A stretch of 64,000 nucleotides of DNA from Metabacillus rhizolycopersici (GCF_020075705.1 NZ_JAIQUM010000021.1:3434-67433), one strand, 5' to 3'; shown: positions 43,079 to 56,261, counted from the first letter of the stretch. A program made the numbers and translations. The notes: generated by a model from the sequence alone, not told the origin.

Positions 43079-43227
43079 CCGTATACACCTCACAGCCTGT
43101 CTATTACAAGCTATGATGTTAGGTCGATGAATATTCTTTTTACTAACAATATCAGGAAATGATTCTTTTTGACTGAGAAATTGTTATAATAAGAGTCAGT
43201 AAAATAAGATAGAAGTGAGTGAATTCA

Positions 43228-43656
43228 ATGAAGGATGGCATTACATTTATTGTTGAAATTGTTAACAATATTCATGATATATTAATCGTTATATTAAACG
43301 ATATTCTAGGGCTCCAAATGACTGATAAGGACATGCATTTCTGGATTATGGGCTTTATTGGAATTTTCACCTTTGCATGTGTATTTGTCATATCTAAATG
43401 GTTATCAAAATTCCCATTTGGAATCCAACTTATCGCCTTTCTGTACACGTTAACGTTTATGGTTGTCTTGGTATTTGCGATCGAGATTCAACAGGCAATA
43501 ACAAATAGAGGGAACATGGAGTTTATTGATGCGATTATTGGAATGTGGGGATTTATTGCCTTATTTTTAGTGTATGTTGGGATTGTAGCGTTTTTCATGA
43601 TCATAAAATTGATCGTAGGGAAGTTTAAAAGAAACGATGATGATATAGAAATGTGA
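43228..43656 (+). CDS. Membrane protein of unknown function
   Basis: 142 residues from the ATG at 43228; an in-frame GTG 9 bases earlier is possible. Three or four hydrophobic helices are visible (about 35-60, 67-88, 105-133). The N-terminal 30 residues form an amphipathic helix rich in Ile, Val and Asn, and the C-terminus is charged (KFKRNDDDIEM). No family recognised. Upstream a TATAAT (43185-43190) fits a SigA -10 but has no good -35. It faces the PHP phosphatase gene over a shared terminator. Confidence 0.65.
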   Translation: MKDGITFIVEIVNNIHDILIVILNDILGLQMTDKDMHFWIMGFIGIFTFACVFVISKWLSKFPFGIQLIAFLYTLTFMVVLVFAIEIQQAITNRGNMEFIDAIIGMWGFIALFLVYVGIVAFFMIIKLIVGKFKRNDDDIEM

Positions 43657-43662
43657 AGAGAT

Positions 43663-43716
43663 AAAAAAGGAAGTAACTAATTAGATTTCTAGGTCTAAAT
43701 AAGTTACTTCTTTTTA
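43663..43716. terminator. Bidirectional terminator between convergent genes
   Basis: GAAGTAACT pairs with AGTTACTTC, with an inner TTAGA/TCTAA stem. An A-run before and a T-run after make it work on both strands. Confidence 0.85.
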
Positions 43717-43728
43717 TATGTAGCTTCA

Positions 43729-44547
43729 TTAAAGTGCTGTCATAACCCTTTGCTTCTTAACAAAGTAGGCCCACTCTTGAAAGCCTATTTCTTTTAAACG
43801 CTTTTGTACGAGTTCAAAGTCGTCACCAATTCGTTCCGGTTTATGGGCATCTGAACCAAAGGTGACCTTGACATTGTAGAAAAGTGCTCGCTCTAATATG
43901 TCATCAGCTGGGTACCAGCCACCACAATCCTTTGTTTTTCCTGATGTATTGATCTCTATCGCAACATCTTCTTCACCAATGATCTTTAACGTTTTTTCAA
44001 TCGCTTCAGTTTCAATTGCTGAAAATGCTGGGTAATATCCTTTCATCGCATCAATATGGCCTAAGATTTGAAATGCGCCGCTTTTTGCTGACTTCTGGAT
44101 TAAGTCATAATATTCTTCTTTAACGATTAACTTCTCTCGTGAAGTTAATCCATCCCAACGGTCTCTTTTAAAAATGTTAACGTCCTGAACATAATGTATA
44201 GATCCAATTATGTAATCAAAAGGATGTAAAAGGTATTGATCACGGTAAATGCCAATATGATCTGGAAAGAAGTCACTTTCTACTCCTAGCAAGACGTGAA
44301 TTTTATCTTGATATTTTTCTTTTAAATGAAGTACTTCTTCAATATAAGAAACAAATTCACTTTTTGCCATTGCAATTGATGGATAGAGTTGATCTTCGTC
44401 ACTATAAAAATGCGGTGAGTGATCTGAAATGCCAATATAGTGTAACCCGTAGTCAATCGCTTGCTTTACATAGTCCTCGATTGTGCCAATTGCATGTCCA
44501 CAGCGATGATGATGGGTGTGTAAATCAAATTTGATAGATTCCGTCAT
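43729..44547 (-). CDS. hisK: PHP-family histidinol-phosphatase
   Basis: 272 residues. The PHP domain begins FDLHTHHHRCGHA near 7-19, with metal ligands HTHHH, then GISDHSPHF near 39-47, LLGVESDFFP near 86-95, ILGHIDAMKG near 150-160, and SDAHKPERIGDDF near 226-238. These are the motifs of HisJ/HisK type histidinol-phosphate phosphatase, which makes histidinol in histidine biosynthesis. No other his gene is nearby, as in B. subtilis where the gene (ytvP/hisK) stands apart from the his operon. Single-gene unit. Confidence 0.88.
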   Translation of the reverse strand: MTESIKFDLHTHHHRCGHAIGTIEDYVKQAIDYGLHYIGISDHSPHFYSDEDQLYPSIAMAKSEFVSYIEEVLHLKEKYQDKIHVLLGVESDFFPDHIGIYRDQYLLHPFDYIIGSIHYVQDVNIFKRDRWDGLTSREKLIVKEEYYDLIQKSAKSGAFQILGHIDAMKGYYPAFSAIETEAIEKTLKIIGEEDVAIEINTSGKTKDCGGWYPADDILERALFYNVKVTFGSDAHKPERIGDDFELVQKRLKEIGFQEWAYFVKKQRVMTAL

Positions 44548-44652
44548 TACCCAGTGCTCCCTTCTAAAATTAGCTAGTTTGTTCTTATTTCATCATAGCT
44601 TAGATTTTTATTTTTATCCATGAAAAGAGCCCTGATGTGCCAAAATCTGGAG

Positions 44653-44691
44653 AAGAACAAAAGCATTGGAGTTGGACACGAAAACTAAGTC
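44653..44691 (+). repeat. R1 copy J, internal-deletion derivative
   Basis: The left end AAGAACAAAAGC is joined to ATTGGAGTTGGACACG and the tail AAAACTAAGTC. It keeps both ends and lacks the body, parallel to copy H but with the other tail type. The rest of the gap 44548-44790 shows nothing recognised. Confidence 0.65.
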
Positions 44692-44790
44692 AAAAAATCT
44701 ACCTATTAATACTATTACTTTAAAAACCTTTGAATCAATGAATAAAGTATGCCAAGTTTAAAAGTATCACTTTTCTATCACAGCTAGCTT

Positions 44791-46323
44791 CTACAACACA
44801 TGACGTGTCAAATGATTCATAAACTCTTGAAACGCTCTCTGACCTTCATCGTCACGTTTAAATACACCCGCATGTTCAAGGATGGCTGCAAAGACAATGC
44901 CAACTTCTTTCCGTAAGATGTCATGTACGTTTTCATTGGAAAGTTCCGTGTTCTTTGCTTTAACTTTTTTGGCCCATTCTAAATGCTTGGCGATATCTTC
45001 ATTTTTTTCGATTTCTGATTCAAATTCATCCGAAATGAGGCAGTCAGCTAGTACGTTCATTTCCTCTTTTAACCGTCCAGGTAATACCGCAAGACCCATC
45101 ACTTCAATTAGACCAATATTTTCCTTTTTAATATGATGTACTTCCTCATGCGGATGGAAAATACCCATTGGATGTTCATCACTTGTTCGATTGTTACGAA
45201 GAACTAAATCGATTTCGAATAGTTCACCCCTTCTTCTTGCAATTGGCGTAATGGTATTATGGGGTGTTTCTTCCGTGAATGAAAAGATCTCAACATCTGC
45301 ATCGCTGTACTTTCTCCAACTTTGTAGAATATGATCCGATAATTCTACAAGTTCATCGCGCTTTCTGCCTTGTAGACGAACAACGGACATCGGCCATTTG
45401 ACAATACCTGCTCGTACATCTGGATAATTTTTAAACGTAAATTCCTTTTCAATTTCTGCATTCGCCATCGGAAAATCATGGTGACCACCTTGAAAATGAT
45501 CATGCGTTAAAATTGATCCTCCCACGATGGGTAAGTCTGCATTTGAGCCAAGGAAATAATGAGGAAATTGATCAACAAATTGCAAAAGACGTGCGAATGT
45601 ATCTTTTTCAATTTTCATTGGTTTATGTTCTGCTGATAAAACAATCGCATGCTCGTTATAATACACATATGGTGAGAACTGCAAAAACCATTGTTCATCG
45701 TTTAACTGAACAGGAATAATCCGATGATTTTGTCTCGCTGGATGATTCACACGACCTGCATAGCCGGTATTTTCCTTACATAACAAGCATGTTGGATACG
45801 AATTTTCCTTCATTTTCTTTGCAGCCATTATAGCTTTTGGATCTTTTTCGGGCTTTGATAAGTTAATCGTCATCTCTAAATCGCCGTATTCTGTTTGTAC
45901 CAGCCACTGTTCGTTTTTGGCGATCCGGTCTGTCCGTATATAATGAACAGCTTTTGAAAACTCGTAAAAAGCTTTAGTCGATGCTTCTGCTCCTTCTTTT
46001 TCATAACACTCAAAAAAACGGCGATTCATCTCAGAAGGCAGTGGAACAAAGCATGCCATTAGATCCGTATCTAGTAAATCGCGATACGTTACAGTATTTT
46101 CTTCTATCCTTCCATTCTCTGCTGCCCAATCTAAAATTTTTTCTAAAATCGCAACAGGAGTATCCATCTGTTCCTTCGCTACTTCCACTACCTCAAACTC
46201 ATCGAGTCTCAATACGCTCAATATTTTATTACGAACAACCTCTATATCCCATTTTGTGATTAATTCTTTATTTAAACCATACTGTAGTAACCGTTCAATT
46301 TGCTCATAAATAGAAATGACCAC
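44791..46323 (-). CDS. galT: Galactose-1-phosphate uridylyltransferase (Firmicute type)
   Basis: 510 residues from a GTG at 46323, with AAAGGGG about 10 nt upstream. This is the long Firmicute GalT family, distinct from the 350-residue enzyme of E. coli. CLLCKENTGYAGRVNHPARQ near 185-204, and HDHFQGGHHDFPM near 274-286 with the His residues at the active site, are visible, as is GIFHPHEEVHHIK near 387-399. It swaps UMP between UDP-glucose and galactose-1-phosphate. It is the last gene of the galactoside operon; no clear terminator was found after it. Confidence 0.93.
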   Translation of the reverse strand: MVISIYEQIERLLQYGLNKELITKWDIEVVRNKILSVLRLDEFEVVEVAKEQMDTPVAILEKILDWAAENGRIEENTVTYRDLLDTDLMACFVPLPSEMNRRFFECYEKEGAEASTKAFYEFSKAVHYIRTDRIAKNEQWLVQTEYGDLEMTINLSKPEKDPKAIMAAKKMKENSYPTCLLCKENTGYAGRVNHPARQNHRIIPVQLNDEQWFLQFSPYVYYNEHAIVLSAEHKPMKIEKDTFARLLQFVDQFPHYFLGSNADLPIVGGSILTHDHFQGGHHDFPMANAEIEKEFTFKNYPDVRAGIVKWPMSVVRLQGRKRDELVELSDHILQSWRKYSDADVEIFSFTEETPHNTITPIARRRGELFEIDLVLRNNRTSDEHPMGIFHPHEEVHHIKKENIGLIEVMGLAVLPGRLKEEMNVLADCLISDEFESEIEKNEDIAKHLEWAKKVKAKNTELSNENVHDILRKEVGIVFAAILEHAGVFKRDDEGQRAFQEFMNHLTRHVL

Positions 46324-46389
46324 AGGTAGACCCCTTTCTTTAAAAAGAGTAGTAATAGCATGGTGATTTACCTTCTCTTTTGTAGACGG

Positions 46390-47379
46390 TTATTTCTCAT
46401 AGCCATTTGGATGCATCTGGAACCAGTTCCATGCGGTTTCAATTATTTTTTCAAGTGAAGTATAACGTGGCTGCCAGCCTAATTCTTTTATTGCTTTTGC
46501 CTGGGATGCAACAAGTTTTGCAGGATCTCCCGCACGTCTAGGAGCCAATTCTTCCGGAATGCGATGACCTGTTACGTTACGTGCTGTATCAATGACCTCT
46601 CTTACAGTAAATCCATTTCCATTCCCCAGGTTGTATGTGCCACTCTTGTTATCACGTCGTAATTTTTCAATCGCTAAAATATGAGCATCCGCCAAGTCTG
46701 TTACATGAATGTAGTCACGGACACATGTACCATCATGTGTATCATAATCATCACCAAAAATACTGATTTTCTCACGTTTCCCCAATGCCACTTGTAAAAT
46801 AATCGGAATGAGATGCGTTTCCGGACTGTGGTCTTCTCCTAATTTTCCATCTATATGAGCACCCGCTACATTAAAGTAACGCAATACTACATATTTCATG
46901 CCATAGGCTTGTTCAGTCCATCTCAACATTTTTTCAATCGCCAATTTTGTTTCTCCATACGGATTCGTTGGCTCTGTCGGATCATCTTCTAAAATGGGGA
47001 AGTTTTTCGCTTCACCATATGTTGCAGCAGTTGAGGAGAACACGATTTTCTTTACATCATGTTTCACCATTGTACGCAATAAGCAAAGCGCTCCGTATAC
47101 ATTATTGTCATAATACGTTAACGGATTTTCTACACTTATACCAACAAGTGAATCAGCAGCAAAATGAACAACCGCTTCGATCTTGTGATTTGTAAACACA
47201 TCTTCCAATAATGCTTCATCTCGCAAATCACCGACATAGAGTCTCGCACCGTCTATTACTGCTTGCCCGTGCCCTGTTTGCAGATTATCGACTACAATCA
47301 CGTCTTCACCCTTGTCGACTAACTCGGAAACTGTATGACTGCCAATATATCCAGCTCCCCCACAAACTAAAATCGCCAT
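46390..47379 (-). CDS. galE: UDP-glucose 4-epimerase
   Basis: 329 residues. Rossmann motif GGAGYIGSH at 7-15, catalytic Ser in FSSTAATYGE near 114-123 and Tyr141/Lys145 in PYGETKLAIEK. SDR family. It interconverts UDP-galactose and UDP-glucose, closing the Leloir cycle and also serving glycan precursors. The ATG has AAGGGAGGG about 7 nt upstream. It lies between galK (20 nt gap) and galT (66 nt gap). Confidence 0.95.
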   Translation of the reverse strand: MAILVCGGAGYIGSHTVSELVDKGEDVIVVDNLQTGHGQAVIDGARLYVGDLRDEALLEDVFTNHKIEAVVHFAADSLVGISVENPLTYYDNNVYGALCLLRTMVKHDVKKIVFSSTAATYGEAKNFPILEDDPTEPTNPYGETKLAIEKMLRWTEQAYGMKYVVLRYFNVAGAHIDGKLGEDHSPETHLIPIILQVALGKREKISIFGDDYDTHDGTCVRDYIHVTDLADAHILAIEKLRRDNKSGTYNLGNGNGFTVREVIDTARNVTGHRIPEELAPRRAGDPAKLVASQAKAIKELGWQPRYTSLEKIIETAWNWFQMHPNGYEK

Positions 47380-47399
47380 TATATTCCCTCCCTTTTTTG

Positions 47400-48587
47400 T
47401 TAAATTGTTTCACGAACGAGCTCAGTTGCACCGCCACCTACTTGTACAACATAAAAGTCCGCTGTCAAACCTATTTTTTCTTTGTATTGTTTACCTACTT
47501 GTTCTATGAACAAATCAATTTTATTATTTTCTACAATGCTGATGGTGCATCCTCCAAAGCCTGCTCCCGTCATTCTTGAGCCAATCACACCTTCTTGCAT
47601 CCAAGCCATTTCGACTAATGCATCTAATTCCTTTCCTGTTACTTCATAGTCATCACGTAACGACTCATGCGATTTCTTCATTAATTCACCAAAGCCAGCA
47701 ATATCACCTTGTTGAAGCTTACTAACTCCTTCTTTTGTACGAGCATTTTCATAAACTGCATGTTTAGCACGCTTGCGGTCAACAGGATTTTGAATAAGAT
47801 GCTTATGCTGCTCAAACTGCTCTGGTGTTAATTCTCCTAACGAATAAATACTTAGTTCGACTTGAAGATCTTTTAACGCTCTTTCGCATTCCCCTCGACG
47901 CTCATTATATTTTGAATCTGCCAATCCTCTTTGTTTATTTGTATTCGCAATAATCAAGGAAGCATCCTGAAGTCTAAGGGGAGTATATGTAAAATCGAGT
48001 GTTTGACAGTTTAATAGAACAGCATGATCTTCCTTTCCCATTCCAATCGCAAACTGATCCATAATCCCGCAGTTCACACCGATAAATTCATTTTCTGCTT
48101 GCTGACTCATTTTCACCATACTGACCATATCTGTTTGTAAAGCAAATAATTCTTTTATCAATACCGCTGTCACTAATTCAATCGATGCAGAAGAAGATAA
48201 TCCTGCTCCATTTGGAATATTGCCATAAAACAAGACATCGAAGCCTTTATCGATCACATATCCATGCTTTTTAAATGTGTGAATGATACCTTTTGGATAG
48301 TTGGCCCACTCATGTGATTCTTCATATTGAAGACGATCGAGTGAAAATTCAATCATACCGGTGTTCTCAGCATTCATCGAATACATTCTCATCATTTTGT
48401 CTTCTCGCTTTTGCAAAGCGGCATAGGTTCCGATGCTCAAGGCACATGGAAAAACATGCCCACCGTTATAATCCGTATGTTCTCCAATTAAATTGACACG
48501 ACCCGGTGCGAAAAACACTCGAATCTGTTCATCTGAGCTGTTAAAAATGGTTATAAATTGATTGATTAGATTTTGATTCAAGTTCAT
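47400..48587 (-). CDS. galK: Galactokinase
   Basis: 395 residues, GHMP kinase family. N-terminal galactokinase signature PGRVNLIGEHTDYNGGHVFP near 28-47, ATP-binding GAGLSSSASIE near 126-136, the catalytic Asp in GVNCGIMDQFAIGMG near 168-182, and a C-terminal GSRMTGAGFGGCTIS near 343-357. It phosphorylates alpha-D-galactose from the mutarotase step. The ribosome site is weak: a GGGGG run directly abuts the ATG, so the true spacing or start may differ. Confidence 0.95.
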   Translation of the reverse strand: MNLNQNLINQFITIFNSSDEQIRVFFAPGRVNLIGEHTDYNGGHVFPCALSIGTYAALQKREDKMMRMYSMNAENTGMIEFSLDRLQYEESHEWANYPKGIIHTFKKHGYVIDKGFDVLFYGNIPNGAGLSSSASIELVTAVLIKELFALQTDMVSMVKMSQQAENEFIGVNCGIMDQFAIGMGKEDHAVLLNCQTLDFTYTPLRLQDASLIIANTNKQRGLADSKYNERRGECERALKDLQVELSIYSLGELTPEQFEQHKHLIQNPVDRKRAKHAVYENARTKEGVSKLQQGDIAGFGELMKKSHESLRDDYEVTGKELDALVEMAWMQEGVIGSRMTGAGFGGCTISIVENNKIDLFIEQVGKQYKEKIGLTADFYVVQVGGGATELVRETI

Positions 48588-48691
48588 CCCCCATTTCTTT
48601 CTATTAAATGCTGATTTTAGTGACTTATTATACTACCTCTTCACATTCAATCCTACATGACAGCCTAGGTATCTCTTTACACTCTTTTCTC

Positions 48692-49738
48692 CTAATCAAC
48701 TAGAAACGTATATTTTGTCAAAGAAGAAAATAATTGATCCTTCTCTAAAACGTAAGAAGGAAAGTGTGGGTGATGAATAGCGTCGGGAAGTCCTTGTGTT
48801 TCTAAGCAAAGTCCTAAATACTTCTTACTTTTCACTCCGTAAACAGGTAGATCTTCTTGTAATTGATTACCTGTATATAAAACGACACTAACTTCATCTG
48901 TTTCGACTACGAGCTTACGTCCACTTTCTTCATCCCACATCGTAATTTCTCCATTATGATGGCTGTTTAAAAGAAAAGAATGATCATATCCTTGGCCAAC
49001 TAATTGATTTTGTGGGTGATTAGAAATTACCCCTTCTTCGATTTCTCTTCCTTCACGAAAGTCAAAAACTGTGTCCGTTACATCTAGCAATTCTCCGGTT
49101 GGCAATAGCTGTTCATTTAATTCTACGAACTGGTTACTATCTATTTTCAAGACATGATGTAAAGCATCGCGTTTTAAATCACCACTTAAATTAAAATACG
49201 TATGATTCGTTAAATTTAATAACGTTGTTTTATCTGAGTTTGCTTGATAATGAATAAGGAACTCATTATCGTTATTTAGCAAATAAGTTATTGTTACCTG
49301 AACGGTTCCAGGATATCCTTCCTCTCCATCGGGACTCGTATAAGAAAACTGGATCCCCACTTCCTTCTCGTTCTTTAGGATGACAGCATCCCACAGAACA
49401 TGACTAAACCCTTTTGAACCACCGTGAAGATGATTTCCGTTGTCATTCATTTCTAACTCAAATGATTGTCCATCCAGTTCGAATTGTCCGCCTTTTATTC
49501 GGCCAGATACACGCCCAACAACTGCTCCAAAGTAAGGAGAATGCTTCTCGTAGTCTTCCATGTTGTTGAAACCTAAAACAATATTTTCATAGTTTCCATC
49601 TCTATTAGGCGTTACTATTTTTGTAATAACACAACCGTAATTTAAACAGGTAATTTCTATATTTTGATCATTTATTAACGTATATGCGTCTACATTTTGT
49701 CCATTTATTTCACCAAACGGTTTCTGAACGATCCTCAT
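48692..49738 (-). CDS. galM: Aldose 1-epimerase (galactose mutarotase)
   Basis: 348 residues from the ATG at 49738, which has GGAGGGG 5 nt upstream. Family motifs: GAVVGRVSGRI near 70-80, GNHLHGGSKGFSHVLW near 94-109, NLTNHTYFNLSG near 169-180 with the catalytic His, and LCLETQGLPDAIHHPHFPS near 304-322 with the catalytic Glu. It converts beta- to alpha-galactose released by beta-galactosidase. It follows lacZ by 176 nt; a strong hairpin terminator lies between the two genes, so part of the transcription may stop there. Confidence 0.93.
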   Translation of the reverse strand: MRIVQKPFGEINGQNVDAYTLINDQNIEITCLNYGCVITKIVTPNRDGNYENIVLGFNNMEDYEKHSPYFGAVVGRVSGRIKGGQFELDGQSFELEMNDNGNHLHGGSKGFSHVLWDAVILKNEKEVGIQFSYTSPDGEEGYPGTVQVTITYLLNNDNEFLIHYQANSDKTTLLNLTNHTYFNLSGDLKRDALHHVLKIDSNQFVELNEQLLPTGELLDVTDTVFDFREGREIEEGVISNHPQNQLVGQGYDHSFLLNSHHNGEITMWDEESGRKLVVETDEVSVVLYTGNQLQEDLPVYGVKSKKYLGLCLETQGLPDAIHHPHFPSYVLEKDQLFSSLTKYTFLVD

Positions 49739-49851
49739 TTTTCCCCTCCAAAAGTACAATACAATTGCTTATCAATTAAAAGTGATTGGTAAATTTCAAA
49801 CATAACTAGAAAAAAAGCTGCAGCCTTTAACGCCCCTAGTGGTCAATTCTG

Positions 49852-49886
49852 AAAATGGGAAAAGAACAACATTCTCTTCCCATTTT
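49852..49886 (-). terminator. Hairpin between lacZ and galM
   Basis: AAAATGGGAA pairs with TTCCCATTTT (10 bp) on the minus strand, loop of 15 with further AGA/TCT pairing; the T-run is only TTTT inside the arm. It lies 29 bases past the lacZ stop. It may be a partial terminator that lowers gal gene expression relative to the lac genes. Confidence 0.65.
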
Positions 49887-49914
49887 GATAACAGTGCCTT
49901 AGTGAGAGCTTCTT

Positions 49915-53884
<3,970 letters not shown>

Positions 53885-53885
<1 letters not shown>

Positions 53886-54805
53886 TAAATTTCCCCTCCT
53901 CTTGATAGTTTTATTTGGAAGAAACTTATAATCCCAACAATAATGGTAATGATGTATGCTGCTGCAGATGCATAACCAAATTGAAAACTTTGGAATCCAA
54001 ACTGGTAAATGTACATGACAGGTGTATTCGTTGCATTATTAGGCCCACCCATCGTTAACAAAGATGGCTCTGTAAATAATTGAATCGTCCCGATTGTAGA
54101 TAAAATCCCACAAAACAGCAGGATAGGTTTTAACATCGGAATGGTAATCTTGAAAAACTGTGTAAACTTATTTGCTCCATCAATTTCTGCAGATTCATAT
54201 AACGACTCATCTATAGCAGTTAATCCTGCTAATAAAATAATTGTATTGTATCCTACCCATCTCCACGTTACAGCAATAATGATTAATATCTTTGACCAGA
54301 AGGGGTCACTGAACCATAGAATCGGATCGATATGAAAAAGCCCTAATAAGTAATTCACCATACCGTATTGCTCATGGAAAATAATTGAAAATACAATTGA
54401 ATAGGTTACTAAATCTATTAAAACAGGCAAAAATATCATCAATCGAAATAATGGCTTTGCTTTAATAAATTTGGAGTTTAATATAACAGCCAGTAATGAA
54501 CCTAAAATAAGCATGATAGGTACTTGTATGATTAAAATAATAAAAACATTAGATAGAGATTTCCAAAACAAACCATCTGTTAGTATATTTTTAAAATTTT
54601 CTAAGCCAATCCACTCAGATGTATTTCCTTGAGTAGACGTGAATGATAAATACAATGATTCAATTATTGGATACACCATAAAAATAATAAACACGATGAA
54701 AAATGGAGATAAAAATAGATATGGAACTAATATCTTCTGATTCCACTTTTTCTTTCTTACTGTAATCTTTGGATCTTTTTTACTCACAACAGTCGTAACT
54801 TCCAT
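53885..54805 (-). CDS. Galactoside ABC importer permease, MalF family
   Basis: 306 residues with a basic N-terminal stretch (KKDPKITVRKKKW) and six membrane helices (about 28-50, 85-110, 120-142, 165-190, 215-240, 275-297). The EAA loop reads ESAEIDGANKFTQFFK near 198-213. TAGGAGG lies about 6 nt before the ATG. It pairs with the MalG-type subunit to move a lactose-like sugar inward. A stem-loop separates it from the binding-protein gene. Confidence 0.93.
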
Positions 54806-54824
54806 TTCTCAACCTCCTATAAAT

Positions 54825-54855
54825 GAATAGGTGTTCAACTTACAAACACCTATTC
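54825..54855 (-). promoter_or_regulatory. Intercistronic stem-loop between binding protein and permease genes
   Basis: GAATAGGTGTT (54825-54835) pairs with AACACCTATTC (54845-54855), 11 bp with a 9-nt loop and no T-run on the minus strand. Such a structure behind a binding-protein gene usually protects the upstream message or lowers expression of the permeases. Confidence 0.7.
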
Positions 54856-54862
54856 TTCTATA

Positions 54863-56131
54863 TTATTCGTTTATATCGAGATTCGTTGTTTTAGAAATTG
54901 ATGTAGCCGCAGTTTCCATCGATTTATCTACGTCTTTACCTTCTAACACTGCACCAATCATGTCATTAACTGGTTTCGTTGCATCTAACATAATTGGACC
55001 GTGATCCATTTTTTCAATATTTGAAGTTAGCCCTGCGAAAAAAGGATATACTTCCATTTCAAAATAGTCATTATATTCTTTAAATACTTCACTCTGATAG
55101 AAAGGAGTATATGAAGGGAATAGTCCGTAATTTAACATGACAGTTTGTCCTTCTTCTGTCGTTAAAACGTATTCAATAAATTTAAATGCTGCGTCTGCAT
55201 TTTTTGACTGCTTTGATATAGTTAAAATTGAGCCACCTAAATTAGCCTGTGTATTCCCACCTTCTTCAAAGGCTGGTAAAGGAACAATTCCCCAATTTCC
55301 TGCTTGTTGTTCAACAGAATGCTGCAACGTACCTGCATACCATACTGGTAAAATAACTGACGCGATTTTTTCATTGTTTAGCTCTGTAATACGGCCATTC
55401 CAATCTTTCACACTAATCGCAACATCTTCATCCTTCATCTCTTTTTGCAGTAAAAGTGCTTCTTTTGATTCAGGTGAATTCACATTGATCTTTCCGTCTT
55501 TCACATATGTACCACCTAGTTGGTTTAGGAAAACTTCGTAAAGATCAAAATCGTTTGTATAACCTGTCATCGTTGTTTCTGGTATCGCCTTTTTCAATTC
55601 CTTTCCAGCTTCTATATAATCTTCCCACGTTTTAATTGATGCTATATCAATTCCAGCCTTTTCAAAAAGGTCTTTTCGATAATACAACGCAGATGGACCT
55701 ATATCCCAAGGCATTGCGTATACTTTTCCATCTTTTGAAACAGATTCCCATGAGGACTCGAGAAATTTATCCTGATAGTCCTTCGTTTTTTCTGTCAGAT
55801 CAACAAATTGATCAGGGAACTTATTTAAAAATGCTGGAAAATCCCTTGCTTGTGTTTGAATAATATCAGGTGCCCCTGTTCCTGCCGCTAAAGCTGGTGT
55901 CACTTTTGAATACTCTGGATCTACTTGTAAAATTTCCACTTTAATATCTGGATACTTTTTATTAAATCCTTCAATCTGGTCGGTTAGTGCGTTGGCTGCA
56001 GCATTCCATGCCGCTACTTTAATTGTTGTTTCGCCTTCAGAGGTATTACTTTCTTCTGAACTCCCACCACCGCAAGCTGCTAAAAATATGGATGTTACAA
56101 AAAATAAGGACACTAATACTAATTTTTTCAC
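54863..56131 (-). CDS. Galactoside ABC importer, lipoprotein binding protein
   Basis: 422 residues from the GTG at 56131, which has AAGGGGAG about 9 nt upstream. Lipoprotein signal with lipobox FLAAC, Cys20. The mature protein is an extracellular solute-binding protein of family 1 (MalE/MsmE like): IIQTQARDFPAFL near 91-103, YAMPWDIGPSALYYRKDLFE near 139-158, and ANLGGSILTISKQSKNADAA near 288-307. It captures the sugar outside and delivers it to the two permeases. It is the first gene after the operator region of the lac/gal operon. Confidence 0.94.
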   Translation of the reverse strand: MKKLVLVSLFFVTSIFLAACGGGSSEESNTSEGETTIKVAAWNAAANALTDQIEGFNKKYPDIKVEILQVDPEYSKVTPALAAGTGAPDIIQTQARDFPAFLNKFPDQFVDLTEKTKDYQDKFLESSWESVSKDGKVYAMPWDIGPSALYYRKDLFEKAGIDIASIKTWEDYIEAGKELKKAIPETTMTGYTNDFDLYEVFLNQLGGTYVKDGKINVNSPESKEALLLQKEMKDEDVAISVKDWNGRITELNNEKIASVILPVWYAGTLQHSVEQQAGNWGIVPLPAFEEGGNTQANLGGSILTISKQSKNADAAFKFIEYVLTTEEGQTVMLNYGLFPSYTPFYQSEVFKEYNDYFEMEVYPFFAGLTSNIEKMDHGPIMLDATKPVNDMIGAVLEGKDVDKSMETAATSISKTTNLDINE

Positions 56132-56161
56132 TTTTCTCACTCTCCCCTTATTTATTAAATT

Positions 56162-56179
56162 TGTGGTCACGTGACCACA
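56162..56179. promoter_or_regulatory. LacI-family operator O1
   Basis: A perfect 18-bp palindrome TGTGGTCACGTGACCACA, centred at 56170.5, between the promoter region and the ribosome site of the binding-protein gene. The core is identical to O2, 34 bp away centre to centre. Confidence 0.85.
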
Positions 56180-56190
56180 TTGCTTTTAAA

Positions 56191-56218
56191 AATATTGTGG
56201 TCACGTGACCACAATATT
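56191..56218. promoter_or_regulatory. LacI-family operator O2
   Basis: A perfect 28-bp palindrome centred at 56204.5 with the same 18-bp core as O1 (56196-56213), extended by AATAT/ATATT on both sides. It is placed at about the expected transcription start of the operon. Confidence 0.87.
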
Positions 56219-56229
56219 CAAAAAATAAG

Positions 56230-56261
56230 ATAAAATTTTTGGCTTGAAAATATTTTCAAGC
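56230..56261 (-). promoter_or_regulatory. Candidate lac/gal operon promoter with a 20-bp palindrome
   Basis: On the minus strand TTGAAA (56254-56259), 18-nt spacer, TTTTAT (56230-56235): a weak SigA match. The -35 lies in a perfect 20-bp palindrome, GCTTGAAAATATTTTCAAGC (56242-56261), which could bind a second regulator or fold as a hairpin. Confidence 0.4.
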
